Notes under the pieces: generated by a model | Seen by the model: the letters and a program-made list of their open reading frames with translations, nothing else | Database searches by the model: none | What the model was told of the DNA's origin: nothing | Position numbers and translations under genes: made by a program | Shown: positions 36,645 through 45,150 of the stretch, piece after piece | Position numbering within the stretch: the stretch's first letter is position 1 | How the letters are laid out: each line of letters starts with the position of its first letter | Assembly: GCA_017541145.1 (NCBI GenBank) | Contig: JAFXZT010000045.1 | Span: 1 to 57,257, forward strand | Reading direction: 5' to 3' | DNA from: Bacteroidales bacterium | GTDB taxonomy: Bacteria > Bacteroidota > Bacteroidia > Bacteroidales > UBA3824 | DNA length: 57,257 nucleotides

Positions 36645-36684
36645 ACCAGTCCTGATTCTTCTCTCAGGACTGGTATTTTTTTTA
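36645..36684 (+). terminator. Terminator of the BtuB-like receptor gene
   Basis: ACCAGTCCTG (36645-36654) pairs perfectly with CAGGACTGGT (36665-36674), followed by a T run at 36676-36684. It also lies just beyond the end of the convergent gene. Confidence 0.92.
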
Positions 36685-36688
36685 TTGA

Positions 36689-37801
36689 CTATTTTACTTC
36701 ATGCGTATACACCACAACGGAATCGCTTTGTTCGTAAAATTTACCGGACATATCAGAACGGTTGCCACGGTCAATCACCGAAACATTAAACAACATCGGC
36801 TCTGTTCTATCGGCGTCGTGATATGCAAAACGCACAATTTTAATTGTATAAACACCGGTTTCAAGATCTTTCCAATAAATATTTTCTTGCGGACGGTCAG
36901 TAAGTTTTTTCAAAATCTGTTCAAAAGGAACTTGACGATCATAAACGCCGTTGGCATCCAAATCGAGCACACCATTCTTACCGTTACAATTTGCTTTACG
37001 AACCTGATAGAAAATCTCGTTGCCGCACGGGTCAATTACATGAAGATCCAAATCAGCATGACAAAACCACTGAAGATTGAATCTTAATTTACCATTCAAA
37101 CCCTTGAGATCCTGAAGTTTGCGCAGCGGAACCACAATTGTATCCGAATCCATAACATTTGCCAACGCAGTTTTCAAAGTATCAGTGATGTAACCCGTTT
37201 TGGATGAAACAATTACAACATCGCTACACTTTGGAATACTGATATTTGCAAGACCGGTTTCGTCGGTAAGCAAAGTAACAGGCTCGGTTATAAAATTAGA
37301 ATAGTAAACATTTGCACCGTCCAAAGGTTTACGGGTATCAGAATCAATTACTTTTACAACTTTTTGACCTTCAATCTGTTGCATTTCAATGACTTTGAAA
37401 TCATCTTTCGGATAATTAATCAACAAATCAGTAAAATTCAAAGTCTGACAATCATTGTCAGCCGCAACCGAAGCATTGTCGCCATTACCGCCAAAAATTA
37501 CGTACCAAAGCGGCTGTTTGATTCCCAAAACATGAAAATCACCGTTTTCATCGGTTGTAACTTGCAAATCTACAGGAGTTTTGGTTCCGAAAGTAGAAAC
37601 GTCCGAATAATTGAACTTACAATTTTGCATAGCCACTGCCGATTTGGAAACGTCATCCAAAATTTTGACATGCACATCCCTTGAAATAGGAATCAACAAA
37701 ATCAAAGGTAGCAACAACAAAAAAATCCACCATGGAAACTTTCTGTTTTTCACTACCAAAACATATTCTTCAGTATTATCATCTTGTATAAACTTAGTCA
37801 T
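36689..37801 (-). CDS. Membrane-anchored protein with YfaP/DUF2135-like C-terminal domain
   Basis: The frame is open from 37840, but ATG 37801 is preferred because the -7 element at 37828-37835 lies inside the longer version. The 370-residue product has a cytoplasmic N-terminus, one membrane helix (FPWWIFLLLLPLILLIPI), carboxypeptidase-regulatory-like beta domains (KVVKVIDSDTRKPLDGANVYY, DETGLANISI), and a C-terminal segment LRFNLQWFCHADLDLHVIDPCG...GVLDLDAN...ENIYW....GVYTIKIV. That segment follows the YfaP/DUF2135 pattern. Role unknown; it probably projects into the periplasm. Confidence 0.75.
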   Translation of the reverse strand: MTKFIQDDNTEEYVLVVKNRKFPWWIFLLLLPLILLIPISRDVHVKILDDVSKSAVAMQNCKFNYSDVSTFGTKTPVDLQVTTDENGDFHVLGIKQPLWYVIFGGNGDNASVAADNDCQTLNFTDLLINYPKDDFKVIEMQQIEGQKVVKVIDSDTRKPLDGANVYYSNFITEPVTLLTDETGLANISIPKCSDVVIVSSKTGYITDTLKTALANVMDSDTIVVPLRKLQDLKGLNGKLRFNLQWFCHADLDLHVIDPCGNEIFYQVRKANCNGKNGVLDLDANGVYDRQVPFEQILKKLTDRPQENIYWKDLETGVYTIKIVRFAYHDADRTEPMLFNVSVIDRGNRSDMSGKFYEQSDSVVVYTHEVK

Positions 37802-37827
37802 GATAAAAATATAAAAAAGGTTACGTC

Positions 37828-37835
37828 CAAAAGTA
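37828..37835 (-). promoter_or_regulatory. -7 promoter element of the YfaP-like gene; decides its start
   Basis: Plus-strand CAAAAGTA reads TACTTTTG on the minus strand, 26 bases before ATG 37801 and downstream of the alternative start at 37840. Confidence 0.55.
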
Positions 37836-37902
37836 AACATTAAAACCGAAAAAACAAATAAGCAAGCAAAAAAATGAAAATTTCATTAACAAAAAATAAT
37901 GG

Positions 37903-37936
37903 TGTTGCAATTCAAAAAGAAATTTCGTAATTTTGT
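37903..37936 (+). promoter_or_regulatory. Promoter of kdsA-kdsD
   Basis: TGTTG (37903-37907) and TAATTTTG (37929-37936) are separated by 21 bases, near the Bacteroidota consensus. The start codon is 29 bases downstream. Confidence 0.65.
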
Positions 37937-37965
37937 AGTACCAAATATAAAAAAATATCTAAGAT

Positions 37966-38718
37966 ATGCAACCAGTTTTCATAGCAGGGCCATGCGTAAT
38001 CGAGTCGGCAGAACTTCTCGAAACTGTAGCGCAGGAATTGGTGAAAATCAATAATCACCTCGGCACAGAAATAATTTTCAAAGCATCATTTGATAAGGCT
38101 AACCGCACATCACTCACCTCGTTTCGCGGTCCGGGACTTAAAGAAGGTGTAAAAATGCTTGGCGAAATCAAATCAAAATACAATTTGAAAATCACAACCG
38201 ATATACATGAAAGTTGTCAAGCAGCACCGGTTGCAGAAGTGGCTGATATACTTCAGATTCCGGCATTTCTCTGTCGCCAAACAGACTTGTTGGTGGCAGC
38301 TGCTCAAACGGGCAAAATTGTAAATATCAAAAAAGCACAATTTCTTTCGGGACAAGATATGAAATATCCTGTTGACAAAGCCTTGAAAAGCGGTGCAAAA
38401 GAAGTTTGGCTCACTGAACGCGGCAACACATTCGGTTACAACAATTTAGTAGTTGATTTCAGGAATATACCCGATATGTTGGAAATAGTACCGAGAGTAA
38501 TTATGGATTGTACACATTCGGTACAACGTCCGGGCGGAGCAGACGGAAAAACCGGCGGTGACAGAAAATTTGTTCCGGCAATGGCAAAGGCAGCAAAAGC
38601 TTTTGGAGCTACAGGTTATTTTTTTGAAGTTCATCCCGATCCCGACAAAGGACTTTCTGATGCAGCCAACATGTTGCAACTCAACAATTTGGAATCTCTA
38701 ATTAAAGAACTTTTGTAA
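37966..38718 (+). CDS. kdsA: 3-deoxy-8-phosphooctulonate synthase (Kdo-8-P synthase)
   Basis: A 250-residue cytosolic enzyme condensing arabinose 5-phosphate with phosphoenolpyruvate to Kdo-8-phosphate for lipopolysaccharide. Motifs: FIAGPCVIES, FKASFDKANRTS, SFRGPGLKEG, TDIHE, LCRQTDLL, TERGNTFGYNNLVVDFR, THSVQRPG and FFEVHPDPDKGLSDAANML. Cys in AGPCVIES marks the metal-dependent class (E. coli has Asn there). The protein is shorter than the common 270-285 but lacks no motif. kdsD follows after 3 bases, so the substrate-making isomerase is co-expressed. Confidence 0.96.
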   Translation: MQPVFIAGPCVIESAELLETVAQELVKINNHLGTEIIFKASFDKANRTSLTSFRGPGLKEGVKMLGEIKSKYNLKITTDIHESCQAAPVAEVADILQIPAFLCRQTDLLVAAAQTGKIVNIKKAQFLSGQDMKYPVDKALKSGAKEVWLTERGNTFGYNNLVVDFRNIPDMLEIVPRVIMDCTHSVQRPGGADGKTGGDRKFVPAMAKAAKAFGATGYFFEVHPDPDKGLSDAANMLQLNNLESLIKELL

Positions 38719-38721
38719 ATT

Positions 38722-39678
38722 ATGACAAAAAATATATTAGAAATGGGCAAACAGTGTATCCGCGACGAGGCGGAAGCATTGCTCGGCTTGATTCCACAAA
38801 TGGATGACAATTTTGAAAAAGCCGTAAACATGATGTTCAACTGCAAAGGCAAAGTAATAGTAACCGGAGTAGGCAAAAGCGGTCACATCGGCGAAAAAAT
38901 TGCAGCAACACTCTCATCTACAGGCACTCCGGCTTTTTTTGTAAATCCTCTTGACGCTTACCACGGCGACTTGGGCTCTATAACTTCGGACGACGTAGTA
39001 CTCGCAATTTCCAATTCGGGAAGCACCGACGAACTTTTGCGTTTTGTACCGAAACTTCTTCACATGCAAGTTCCAATCATTGGCATGACAAGCGATCCGG
39101 CCTCGCTTTTGGCAAAATATTCTACCGTAATGATAAAAGTAAAAGTAGAAAAAGAAGCTTGTCCGCTAAATCTTGCCCCAACTTCATCAACGACTTCTCA
39201 ACTTGCTATGGGTGATGCACTTGCAGTTGCGCTAATGCAAGTAAGAGATTTCAAGAAAAAAGATTTTGCACAGTTTCATCCGGGCGGACATCTTGGCAGA
39301 AGTTTGCTCACAACAGCGGGCGATGTAATGCGAACCGAAGATTTGCCGATTATTCCGGAAGAAATGCATCTCGGCGAAGCAATAATTCATGTAAGCAAAG
39401 GCAAACTCGGACTTGGAATTTCAATTACAGACGACAACAAAGTGAAAGGCCTTATCACTGACGGAGATATTCGCCGCGCAATGGAACGTTGGCAAGAAAA
39501 ATTTTTCAACCGCACAGTCGGCGACATCCTCAGCCGCTCGCCAAAAACTGTAACGAAAGAAACCAAAATCGCTGAAATCCTGAAAATCATGCACCAAAAC
39601 AAAATTCACATGGTTTTGGTAATTGACAGCGAAAATCATCTTCTCGGCGTGGTTGACCATTACTCTTGTATGATTTAA
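38722..39678 (+). CDS. kdsD: Arabinose-5-phosphate isomerase (KpsF/GutQ family)
   Basis: A 318-residue cytosolic enzyme converting ribulose 5-phosphate to arabinose 5-phosphate, the substrate of KdsA. The N-terminal SIS domain shows VTGVGKSGHIGEKIAATLSSTGTPAFF, HGDLGSI and AISNSGSTDELL. Residues about 200-318 are two CBS motifs (VSKGKLGLGISITDDNKVKGLITDGDIRRA and KIHMVLVIDSENHLLGVVD). It starts 3 bases after kdsA in the same transcript. Confidence 0.95.
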   Translation: MTKNILEMGKQCIRDEAEALLGLIPQMDDNFEKAVNMMFNCKGKVIVTGVGKSGHIGEKIAATLSSTGTPAFFVNPLDAYHGDLGSITSDDVVLAISNSGSTDELLRFVPKLLHMQVPIIGMTSDPASLLAKYSTVMIKVKVEKEACPLNLAPTSSTTSQLAMGDALAVALMQVRDFKKKDFAQFHPGGHLGRSLLTTAGDVMRTEDLPIIPEEMHLGEAIIHVSKGKLGLGISITDDNKVKGLITDGDIRRAMERWQEKFFNRTVGDILSRSPKTVTKETKIAEILKIMHQNKIHMVLVIDSENHLLGVVDHYSCMI

Positions 39679-39701
39679 CACAAAATATTTACAAATTTAT
39701 T

Positions 39702-39709
39702 TATATTTG
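39702..39709 (+). promoter_or_regulatory. -7 promoter element of the nucleoside permease gene
   Basis: TATATTTG, 22 bases before the ATG at 39732. Confidence 0.6.
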
Positions 39710-39731
39710 CAGATCTAAAATATAAAAAACT

Positions 39732-40997
39732 ATGAATGAAAAAAGATTAATGCAAGTAAAACTGGCAACCATGAACTTTTTACAGTTTGCGGTTTGGGGT
39801 GCTTACCTGACATCGATGGGCAGATTTTTGGATGTCAATCAACACGGTGACAGCATCGGATTGTTTTACGCAACACAAGGAATAGTATCTATATTTTTTC
39901 CGGCAATCATCGGAATGATTGGCGACAGATGGATTCAGGCACAAAGGCTTTACGGTATTTGCCACTTACTCAGCGCAATATCAATGCTCGGAGCCGGTTA
40001 TTTCGGAATGGGCGAAATCAACATGACTGCGATGTATATCTGTTTCTTCTTCGGAATAGGTTTCTACATGTCGAGCTTATCACTCAGTTATGCAGTGGCT
40101 TACAATGCATTGGAAAAACAAGGAATGGATACCGTAAAAGATTTTCCGCCAATCAGAGTTTTCGGAACAGTGGGATTTATTATAAGTATGTGGTGTACAG
40201 ACCTTTTCGGATTCCAAACCACATCAATGCAATTCATATCATCAGGCATAATCGGCTTGATATTAGCAGCTTACTCTACATTGATTCCGAAATGTGAAAT
40301 CAATAAAAATCTCACCAAAAAGAATTTTGCCGAAGCCTTGGGTTTAGACGCTTTCAAACTGTTTAAACAGAAAAAAATGGCGATATTTTTCATATTCTCG
40401 ATGTTTTTGGGCGTGGCTTTGCAAATCACAAACAGCTGGGCAAATCCGTTTATTTCAAGTTTCCAAAATATCCCGGAATACAGCGAAACATTTGGCGTAA
40501 AACATGCCAACATCCTTATTTCATTATCACAAGTATCTGAAACATTGTGTATTTTGCTGATACCATTCTTCATGAAAAAATTCGGAATCAAGAAAGTGAT
40601 GTTTATCGCAATGATATCTTGGGTAATGAGATTTGCATTCTTCGGAGCAGGCGATCCGGGCAGCGGCGTTTGGTTGTTTATCCTCAGCTGCATAGTTTAC
40701 GGCGTAGCATTCGACTTTTTCAATATCTCAGGATCACTTTTTGTTGACAAAGAAACAAGTCACGATATAAGAAGCTCAGCACAAGGATTGTTTATGTTGA
40801 TGACCAACGGAGTAGGCGCAACACTCGGAACTCTTGGAGCTCAAGCAGTTGTAAATCATTACGTATATTCACAATCAGATCCGAAACTAATTTGGAGCGG
40901 TTGGCAAACTTCGTGGTATATCTTCGCGGCTTACGCATTGGTATTGGCAATTATGTTTGCAATCTGTTTCAAAAACACCCAAACAGAAAAAAATTAA
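39732..40997 (+). CDS. Nucleoside:H+ symporter, NupG family (MFS)
   Basis: A 421-residue, 12-segment inner-membrane transporter. The N-terminus MNFLQFAVWGAYLTSMGRFL, and later QGIVSIFFPAIIGMIGDRWI, PPIRVFGTVGFI and SSAQGLFMLMTNGVGATLG, are typical of the nucleoside/H+ symporter group. It brings nucleosides in with protons. It has its own promoter and a strong terminator, so is a single-gene unit after kdsAD. Confidence 0.9.
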   Translation: MNEKRLMQVKLATMNFLQFAVWGAYLTSMGRFLDVNQHGDSIGLFYATQGIVSIFFPAIIGMIGDRWIQAQRLYGICHLLSAISMLGAGYFGMGEINMTAMYICFFFGIGFYMSSLSLSYAVAYNALEKQGMDTVKDFPPIRVFGTVGFIISMWCTDLFGFQTTSMQFISSGIIGLILAAYSTLIPKCEINKNLTKKNFAEALGLDAFKLFKQKKMAIFFIFSMFLGVALQITNSWANPFISSFQNIPEYSETFGVKHANILISLSQVSETLCILLIPFFMKKFGIKKVMFIAMISWVMRFAFFGAGDPGSGVWLFILSCIVYGVAFDFFNISGSLFVDKETSHDIRSSAQGLFMLMTNGVGATLGTLGAQAVVNHYVYSQSDPKLIWSGWQTSWYIFAAYALVLAIMFAICFKNTQTEKN

Positions 40998-41021
40998 CAC
41001 AAAAATATTCTGTTTACCTAC

Positions 41022-41060
41022 AAAGAGATTTTCCAATTGATTGGGAAATCTCTTTTTTTT
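41022..41060 (+). terminator. Terminator of the nucleoside permease gene
   Basis: AAAGAGATTTTCCAA (41022-41036) pairs with 41041-41055 (15 bp with one G-T), four-base loop, then T to 41060. Confidence 0.93.
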
Positions 41061-41228
41061 ACAACTTTTTGTGCGATAATTCGTATAAAAAACAAAAGAT
41101 ATTTTAAGTTAACAAAAAATTTGGAGATGTAAACAGTGGTAAGAATTTTGTATACATAGAAAACAGAAAAAAAATTTCCATTCACAGAAAATCAAATTGA
41201 ATGAAAATTCTATTTAAAACAAAAATAA

Positions 41229-41258
41229 TTTTGAAATAAACAAAAAAACTTAAATTTG
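41229..41258 (+). promoter_or_regulatory. Promoter of the TPR-PP2C gene; decides its start
   Basis: TTTTG (41229-41233), 17 bases, then TAAATTTG (41251-41258). An in-frame TTG at 41256 is part of the -7 element, so ATG 41280 is the start. Confidence 0.7.
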
Positions 41259-41279
41259 CATGTTGTGTCGTTTATCTTT

Positions 41280-43547
41280 ATGAGAGAAAATATCAAAAAT
41301 AGTATACTATTGTTTGTATTTTGGCTTATCATGCTGTCTACCATACAAATACAAGCACAAACGCATCTGTCCGATGATGAGTTTGACAGTTTACGCAAAT
41401 TGCAGTTAAAAATGCCTGACGATACATCACGGTTAGAAATTCTCGAAAAAATATGCAGAAAAAGCAGCAACCTCGATACCATTGAAAAATACGCACTTAT
41501 ACAATTAAATCTTGCCAAATATGTCAACAACAAAAGTTATATCGGAAGCAGTACAGACCTTGTAGGATGGTGCAAACTGCAAAAATATAAATATTTTGAA
41601 GCCGCAAAATATTACAGACTTTCGATGGAAATATTCAAATCGATTGGCGACAAGAAAAATTATGCAAATTCCATGGCGGGATTGGGCGAAGTGATGTTTA
41701 AAACCAGAAACTTTGAAAAAGGTTTACTCTTGGAACTTGAGGCTCTGAAAATTTATGAAAGTCAGAACGATACAACAATGATTACCTCAATTTACAGACG
41801 ATTGGGACGATCATGTATCGAACACAAGTTAAACAAAGATGCCAAAGAATATTTGTACAAAGCACTGGAAATCGACCTGAAAACCAACAATTTAAGAAAT
41901 ATCGGCCGCGATTATTATTTTTTAGGACAAAGTTACAACGATAAAATCCACAACCGCACAATAGAACAAATAAAAATTCCGAATGAATATTTCAAGAAAA
42001 CTGTAATTTGCAGCATGGAAACCGAAGACAACATGTATCTGATTTTTGCAAGTTTTGTGTTAACACTTCAGTACAACGAACTTGCAGCCAAAACCAACAA
42101 TTGGAAATATCAGGATACAGCAAATTACTACACAAAAATTTGTAAACAAACTATTGAAGATATCGGTTTTGAAGAATACAAAATCCATTTGGCAGTACTC
42201 CGCGCAGAACAAATGATACTCAGCGGCTTTAGCTCCGAAGCTCTGAAAATTTTGAAAGAATACGAAAAAAATCCGAAATTAATCGGAACTCAATTTCAGA
42301 TGTTGTACCGAGCTTACGAACTTTACTATTTTTACAACAAAGATTACAAAGGAATTTTGGAACTCATCGACAAAGAAGAACACATAAAAAGATATTTGTA
42401 TATCAGAGAATTAGGCGTAAAATTAGAAATTATGAGTTCGCTGACAGATTACGAAATCTACCTCACGCAATTGGAAAAACAAGAGAAAAACCGCAATTTG
42501 ATTTTGTCGGAAAAAATGAAACAACACAAACTCTTGAAAGAAATTTTCACTTGCATCGGCGGATTGATAGGAGTTGTAATCATAGCGATGTTGATTTCGG
42601 TAAATCATAACAACAAGCACAACAAGATTTTAACTGCACAATCTGCAAAAATTATCGAAACCAACAAAGAACTCAGCACTCTGAACGCCGAAGTAAAAAA
42701 ACAAGCGGAAGAACTCATAGCACAAACCAAACAGATAAAAAAACAACGCAACAAACTCGCAAGCATCAATTTCAGAATTGTACTCAACATGGATTTGGCT
42801 GAAAAAATGCAACGCTCAATTTCGATTCCGACAGATAAATTGAAAAAGATGTTTGGCAATTTGTTTGTGATGTGGCGACCTCTTGATGCAGTGAGCGGTG
42901 ATTTTTATTGGGCATCACAAATCGGCGATCTGAAAATGATAGCCGTGGCAGATTGTACAGGTCACGGTGTGCCGGGCGCGTGCCTGAGCGTACTTGGAAT
43001 TGCGATGCTCAACAGTATAATTGCCCGCGTAAATCCCGAAACCATAACCGCCGCCGAAATTCTCAACACATTGAGAACCAGAATTTCAGAATCGTTGACA
43101 CGCGGCGAAACCGAAGACGGAGATATGCACGACGGAATGGATATTGCACTCTGCATAATCAACAGAAAAACAAGAAGAGTTTCATATTCAGGAGCTTACA
43201 GACCGGTTTGGGTTTTGAATCACGGCGAAATTACCGAATGGAAACCCGACAGAATGCCAATTGCTGTAGACACCGACCACAACGATGATTTTACAAATCA
43301 CGAATTTCAAATAAAACCCGACGACAGAATTTACTTGTTTACCGACGGACTTACAGACCAATTCGGAATGAAATCACCGGGCAAATTATCAAAATTTATG
43401 GGCAAAAGATTAAGGATGTTGCTTCAGGAAATTTGCGATGACGAAGCCGAAACTCAAAAAATAAAAATCGAAAAAACAATGGAATCTTGGGCGGACAAAC
43501 AACAACAAACCGATGATATGTTAATCATCGGTTTATTAGATCTTTAG
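41280..43547 (+). CDS. TPR-repeat sensor with SpoIIE/PP2C-type serine phosphatase domain
   Basis: A 755-residue membrane protein from ATG 41280. A signal sequence (ILLFVFWLIMLSTIQIQAQ) is followed by tetratricopeptide-like helices (about 30-420, e.g. ANSMAGLGEVMFKTRNFEKGLLLELEALKIYES), one membrane helix (TCIGGLIGVVIIAMLISV) and a coiled coil. The cytoplasmic phosphatase domain has WRPLDAVSGDFYW, AVADCTGHGVPGACLS, SYSGAYRP, IYLFTDGLTDQFG and QTDDMLIIG. Such proteins transmit an envelope signal by dephosphorylating an anti-sigma-factor antagonist or similar partner. No kinase or STAS partner is adjacent. Confidence 0.9.
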   Translation: MRENIKNSILLFVFWLIMLSTIQIQAQTHLSDDEFDSLRKLQLKMPDDTSRLEILEKICRKSSNLDTIEKYALIQLNLAKYVNNKSYIGSSTDLVGWCKLQKYKYFEAAKYYRLSMEIFKSIGDKKNYANSMAGLGEVMFKTRNFEKGLLLELEALKIYESQNDTTMITSIYRRLGRSCIEHKLNKDAKEYLYKALEIDLKTNNLRNIGRDYYFLGQSYNDKIHNRTIEQIKIPNEYFKKTVICSMETEDNMYLIFASFVLTLQYNELAAKTNNWKYQDTANYYTKICKQTIEDIGFEEYKIHLAVLRAEQMILSGFSSEALKILKEYEKNPKLIGTQFQMLYRAYELYYFYNKDYKGILELIDKEEHIKRYLYIRELGVKLEIMSSLTDYEIYLTQLEKQEKNRNLILSEKMKQHKLLKEIFTCIGGLIGVVIIAMLISVNHNNKHNKILTAQSAKIIETNKELSTLNAEVKKQAEELIAQTKQIKKQRNKLASINFRIVLNMDLAEKMQRSISIPTDKLKKMFGNLFVMWRPLDAVSGDFYWASQIGDLKMIAVADCTGHGVPGACLSVLGIAMLNSIIARVNPETITAAEILNTLRTRISESLTRGETEDGDMHDGMDIALCIINRKTRRVSYSGAYRPVWVLNHGEITEWKPDRMPIAVDTDHNDDFTNHEFQIKPDDRIYLFTDGLTDQFGMKSPGKLSKFMGKRLRMLLQEICDDEAETQKIKIEKTMESWADKQQQTDDMLIIGLLDL

Positions 43548-43573
43548 ATGCAACAATTGTCAAAAAAAAATTG

Positions 43574-44173
43574 TTACAAAACGATAGTTAAATCGTCTGG
43601 AATTTCATTAAAATTAGGTTCTTTTGCCGGCAAATAAACTTTCAAGATGTCTTTCATAACAGCCAAACCTTTACAAAGATTTTCTTCAAAATTATCGTCT
43701 TTGTAAACATCGTTGAAAGCGTCCAAAATCTTGTCCATATCGAGTTTCGGGACTGAAATTTCAACACCATTGTCGGCAATTATCATCACCATTTTCTCGA
43801 AATCGCTACAATAAACAAGAATTCCGGTATGATCCAAAGTAAGATGCAAACGTCCTTTTTGAAACAATGCACGTGCATAAATTTCTACTTTGCGATTCAT
43901 CAACTTCTTGGAAATCATCAACCTCTTCAACGGCTTGAGGAAATGAACAATAGCAAATCCCAACGGAAGACTCAAAATTGTAAAAATATAAATCAAATAT
44001 GAATCAATTTCAATTGGAACATACATCAAAACAGTATATACCGCAACCATAAAACACATCGCAAACATCAGATTGGAATACAAATAAGAATCTGCCTGAG
44101 GATGCTTGATAACTACAATTTCTGCCGAAGAATCTTGCTCTACTGCGGCTATGCTGTCGTAAACTTTTTGCAT
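43574..44173 (-). CDS. TPM-domain membrane protein
   Basis: A 199-residue protein. The start resembles TPM (TLP18.3/Psb32/MOLO-1) proteins (VEQDSSAEIVVI). Two membrane helices follow (about 32-52 and 58-80), then ARALFQKGRLHLTLDHTGILVYCSDFEKMVMIIADNGV, the core TPM pattern of a fold with reported phosphatase activity in plants. Role in bacteria unclear. It is convergent with the phosphatase gene and divergent from the YD-like operon; a -7 element TATTTTTG lies at 44202-44209 on the minus strand. Confidence 0.75.
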   Translation of the reverse strand: MQKVYDSIAAVEQDSSAEIVVIKHPQADSYLYSNLMFAMCFMVAVYTVLMYVPIEIDSYLIYIFTILSLPLGFAIVHFLKPLKRLMISKKLMNRKVEIYARALFQKGRLHLTLDHTGILVYCSDFEKMVMIIADNGVEISVPKLDMDKILDAFNDVYKDDNFEENLCKGLAVMKDILKVYLPAKEPNFNEIPDDLTIVL

Positions 44174-44201
44174 GATAAACTGGATATTGGTTTTACGGTT
44201 T

Positions 44202-44209
44202 CAAAAATA
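44202..44209 (-). promoter_or_regulatory. -7 promoter element of the TPM gene
   Basis: Plus-strand CAAAAATA reads TATTTTTG on the minus strand, 28 bases before the start; in an A-rich context this could be chance. Confidence 0.4.
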
Positions 44210-44260
44210 AAAATTATTATCAAAAAGTCAAAATAAAAAATTAGAAATTCCAAAAAATAG

Positions 44261-44293
44261 TTTTGCCAAGTTAACAATTTTTTAATAAATTTG
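44261..44293 (+). promoter_or_regulatory. Promoter of the YD-like/DUF6057/haem-motif operon
   Basis: TTTTG (44261-44265), 20 bases, then TAAATTTG (44286-44293); ATG is 29 bases downstream. Confidence 0.7.
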
Positions 44294-44322
44294 CGTAAAC
44301 AAAACATAACAAAATAATCATA

Positions 44323-45150
44323 ATGTCAACAAAATCAGTAACAATCAATATTTACAATAAAGAAACATCGCAAGAATGGAAAGCGAATTATCAAGAATTT
44401 GACCAAAATGGCAACGAAATTTTAACAGAAGATTACGACTACGACGGAAGCGTAAATAGTAAAATCACGACAAAATATGATGATTTAAAACGCAAAAAAG
44501 AAATTTCAATTTACGGAGAAGGTGATTTCTTGAGCGAACGTCATGTTTTTGAATATCAAGGCAATAGCGACAGAATTTTGGCAGAAGAAATTGTTTACGC
44601 CGATATGTCGAAATCGATAAAAGCTTACGACTACGGCGACCACAAAATCCAAATTATCACCAAAAACGAAGACGAAGAAGTGGAAGAACAAGAGTTTCAG
44701 GAATTTGACAACGACGGCAATTTGATTTCTACAAAAATAATTGACGATTTTGATAAAATTGTAACTTACCAAAAGTCGATTTTTGAAGACAAAAAAATTG
44801 TAAAAAGAATAGAACTTGATGAAAACGAAAACGAAGTACAACATACCGATTTTATTTACAACGAAAATGGCAAAATCATAAAGACCAAAGTTTTCACACC
44901 AAACGGCAAACTCGTGGATTTCAACAACTTTGCTTACGATGAAAAGGGTCGCGAAATATTGCGTCAGATTGGCAGCCGTGGAACTGTAACAACGGAATAC
45001 AACGACGAAACCCGTCAAGTAATTTCAACAACAAGAATCGGAAACGGTCAAGTTTACGCGTCAGAAATTTCTACTTACGACGAAAAAGGCAGATTAATAG
45101 AAGAACTGTCAACAACAGAAACCAAAACTTTTGTTTACACAGAATGGTAA
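44323..45150 (+). CDS. YD/RHS-like repeat protein of unknown function
   Basis: A 275-residue, very acidic protein without signal peptide or membrane helix. It contains about ten short repeats such as YQEFDQNGNEIL, EFDNDGNLIST, FIYNENGKIIKTKVF, FAYDEKGREILRQI and STYDEKGRLIEEL, the Y.E.G..... pattern of YD/RHS-type repeats. No toxin domain, DNA-binding domain or catalytic site is visible. The stop overlaps the following DUF6057 gene by 7 bases, implying coupled expression with that membrane protein. Confidence 0.7.
   Translation: MSTKSVTINIYNKETSQEWKANYQEFDQNGNEILTEDYDYDGSVNSKITTKYDDLKRKKEISIYGEGDFLSERHVFEYQGNSDRILAEEIVYADMSKSIKAYDYGDHKIQIITKNEDEEVEEQEFQEFDNDGNLISTKIIDDFDKIVTYQKSIFEDKKIVKRIELDENENEVQHTDFIYNENGKIIKTKVFTPNGKLVDFNNFAYDEKGREILRQIGSRGTVTTEYNDETRQVISTTRIGNGQVYASEISTYDEKGRLIEELSTTETKTFVYTEW

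Noticed and set aside
43552-43575. AACAATT/AATTGTT hairpin between the convergent phosphatase and TPM genes as a terminator
   Set aside because: Only 7 A/T-rich base pairs with a long A loop and no T run on either strand.
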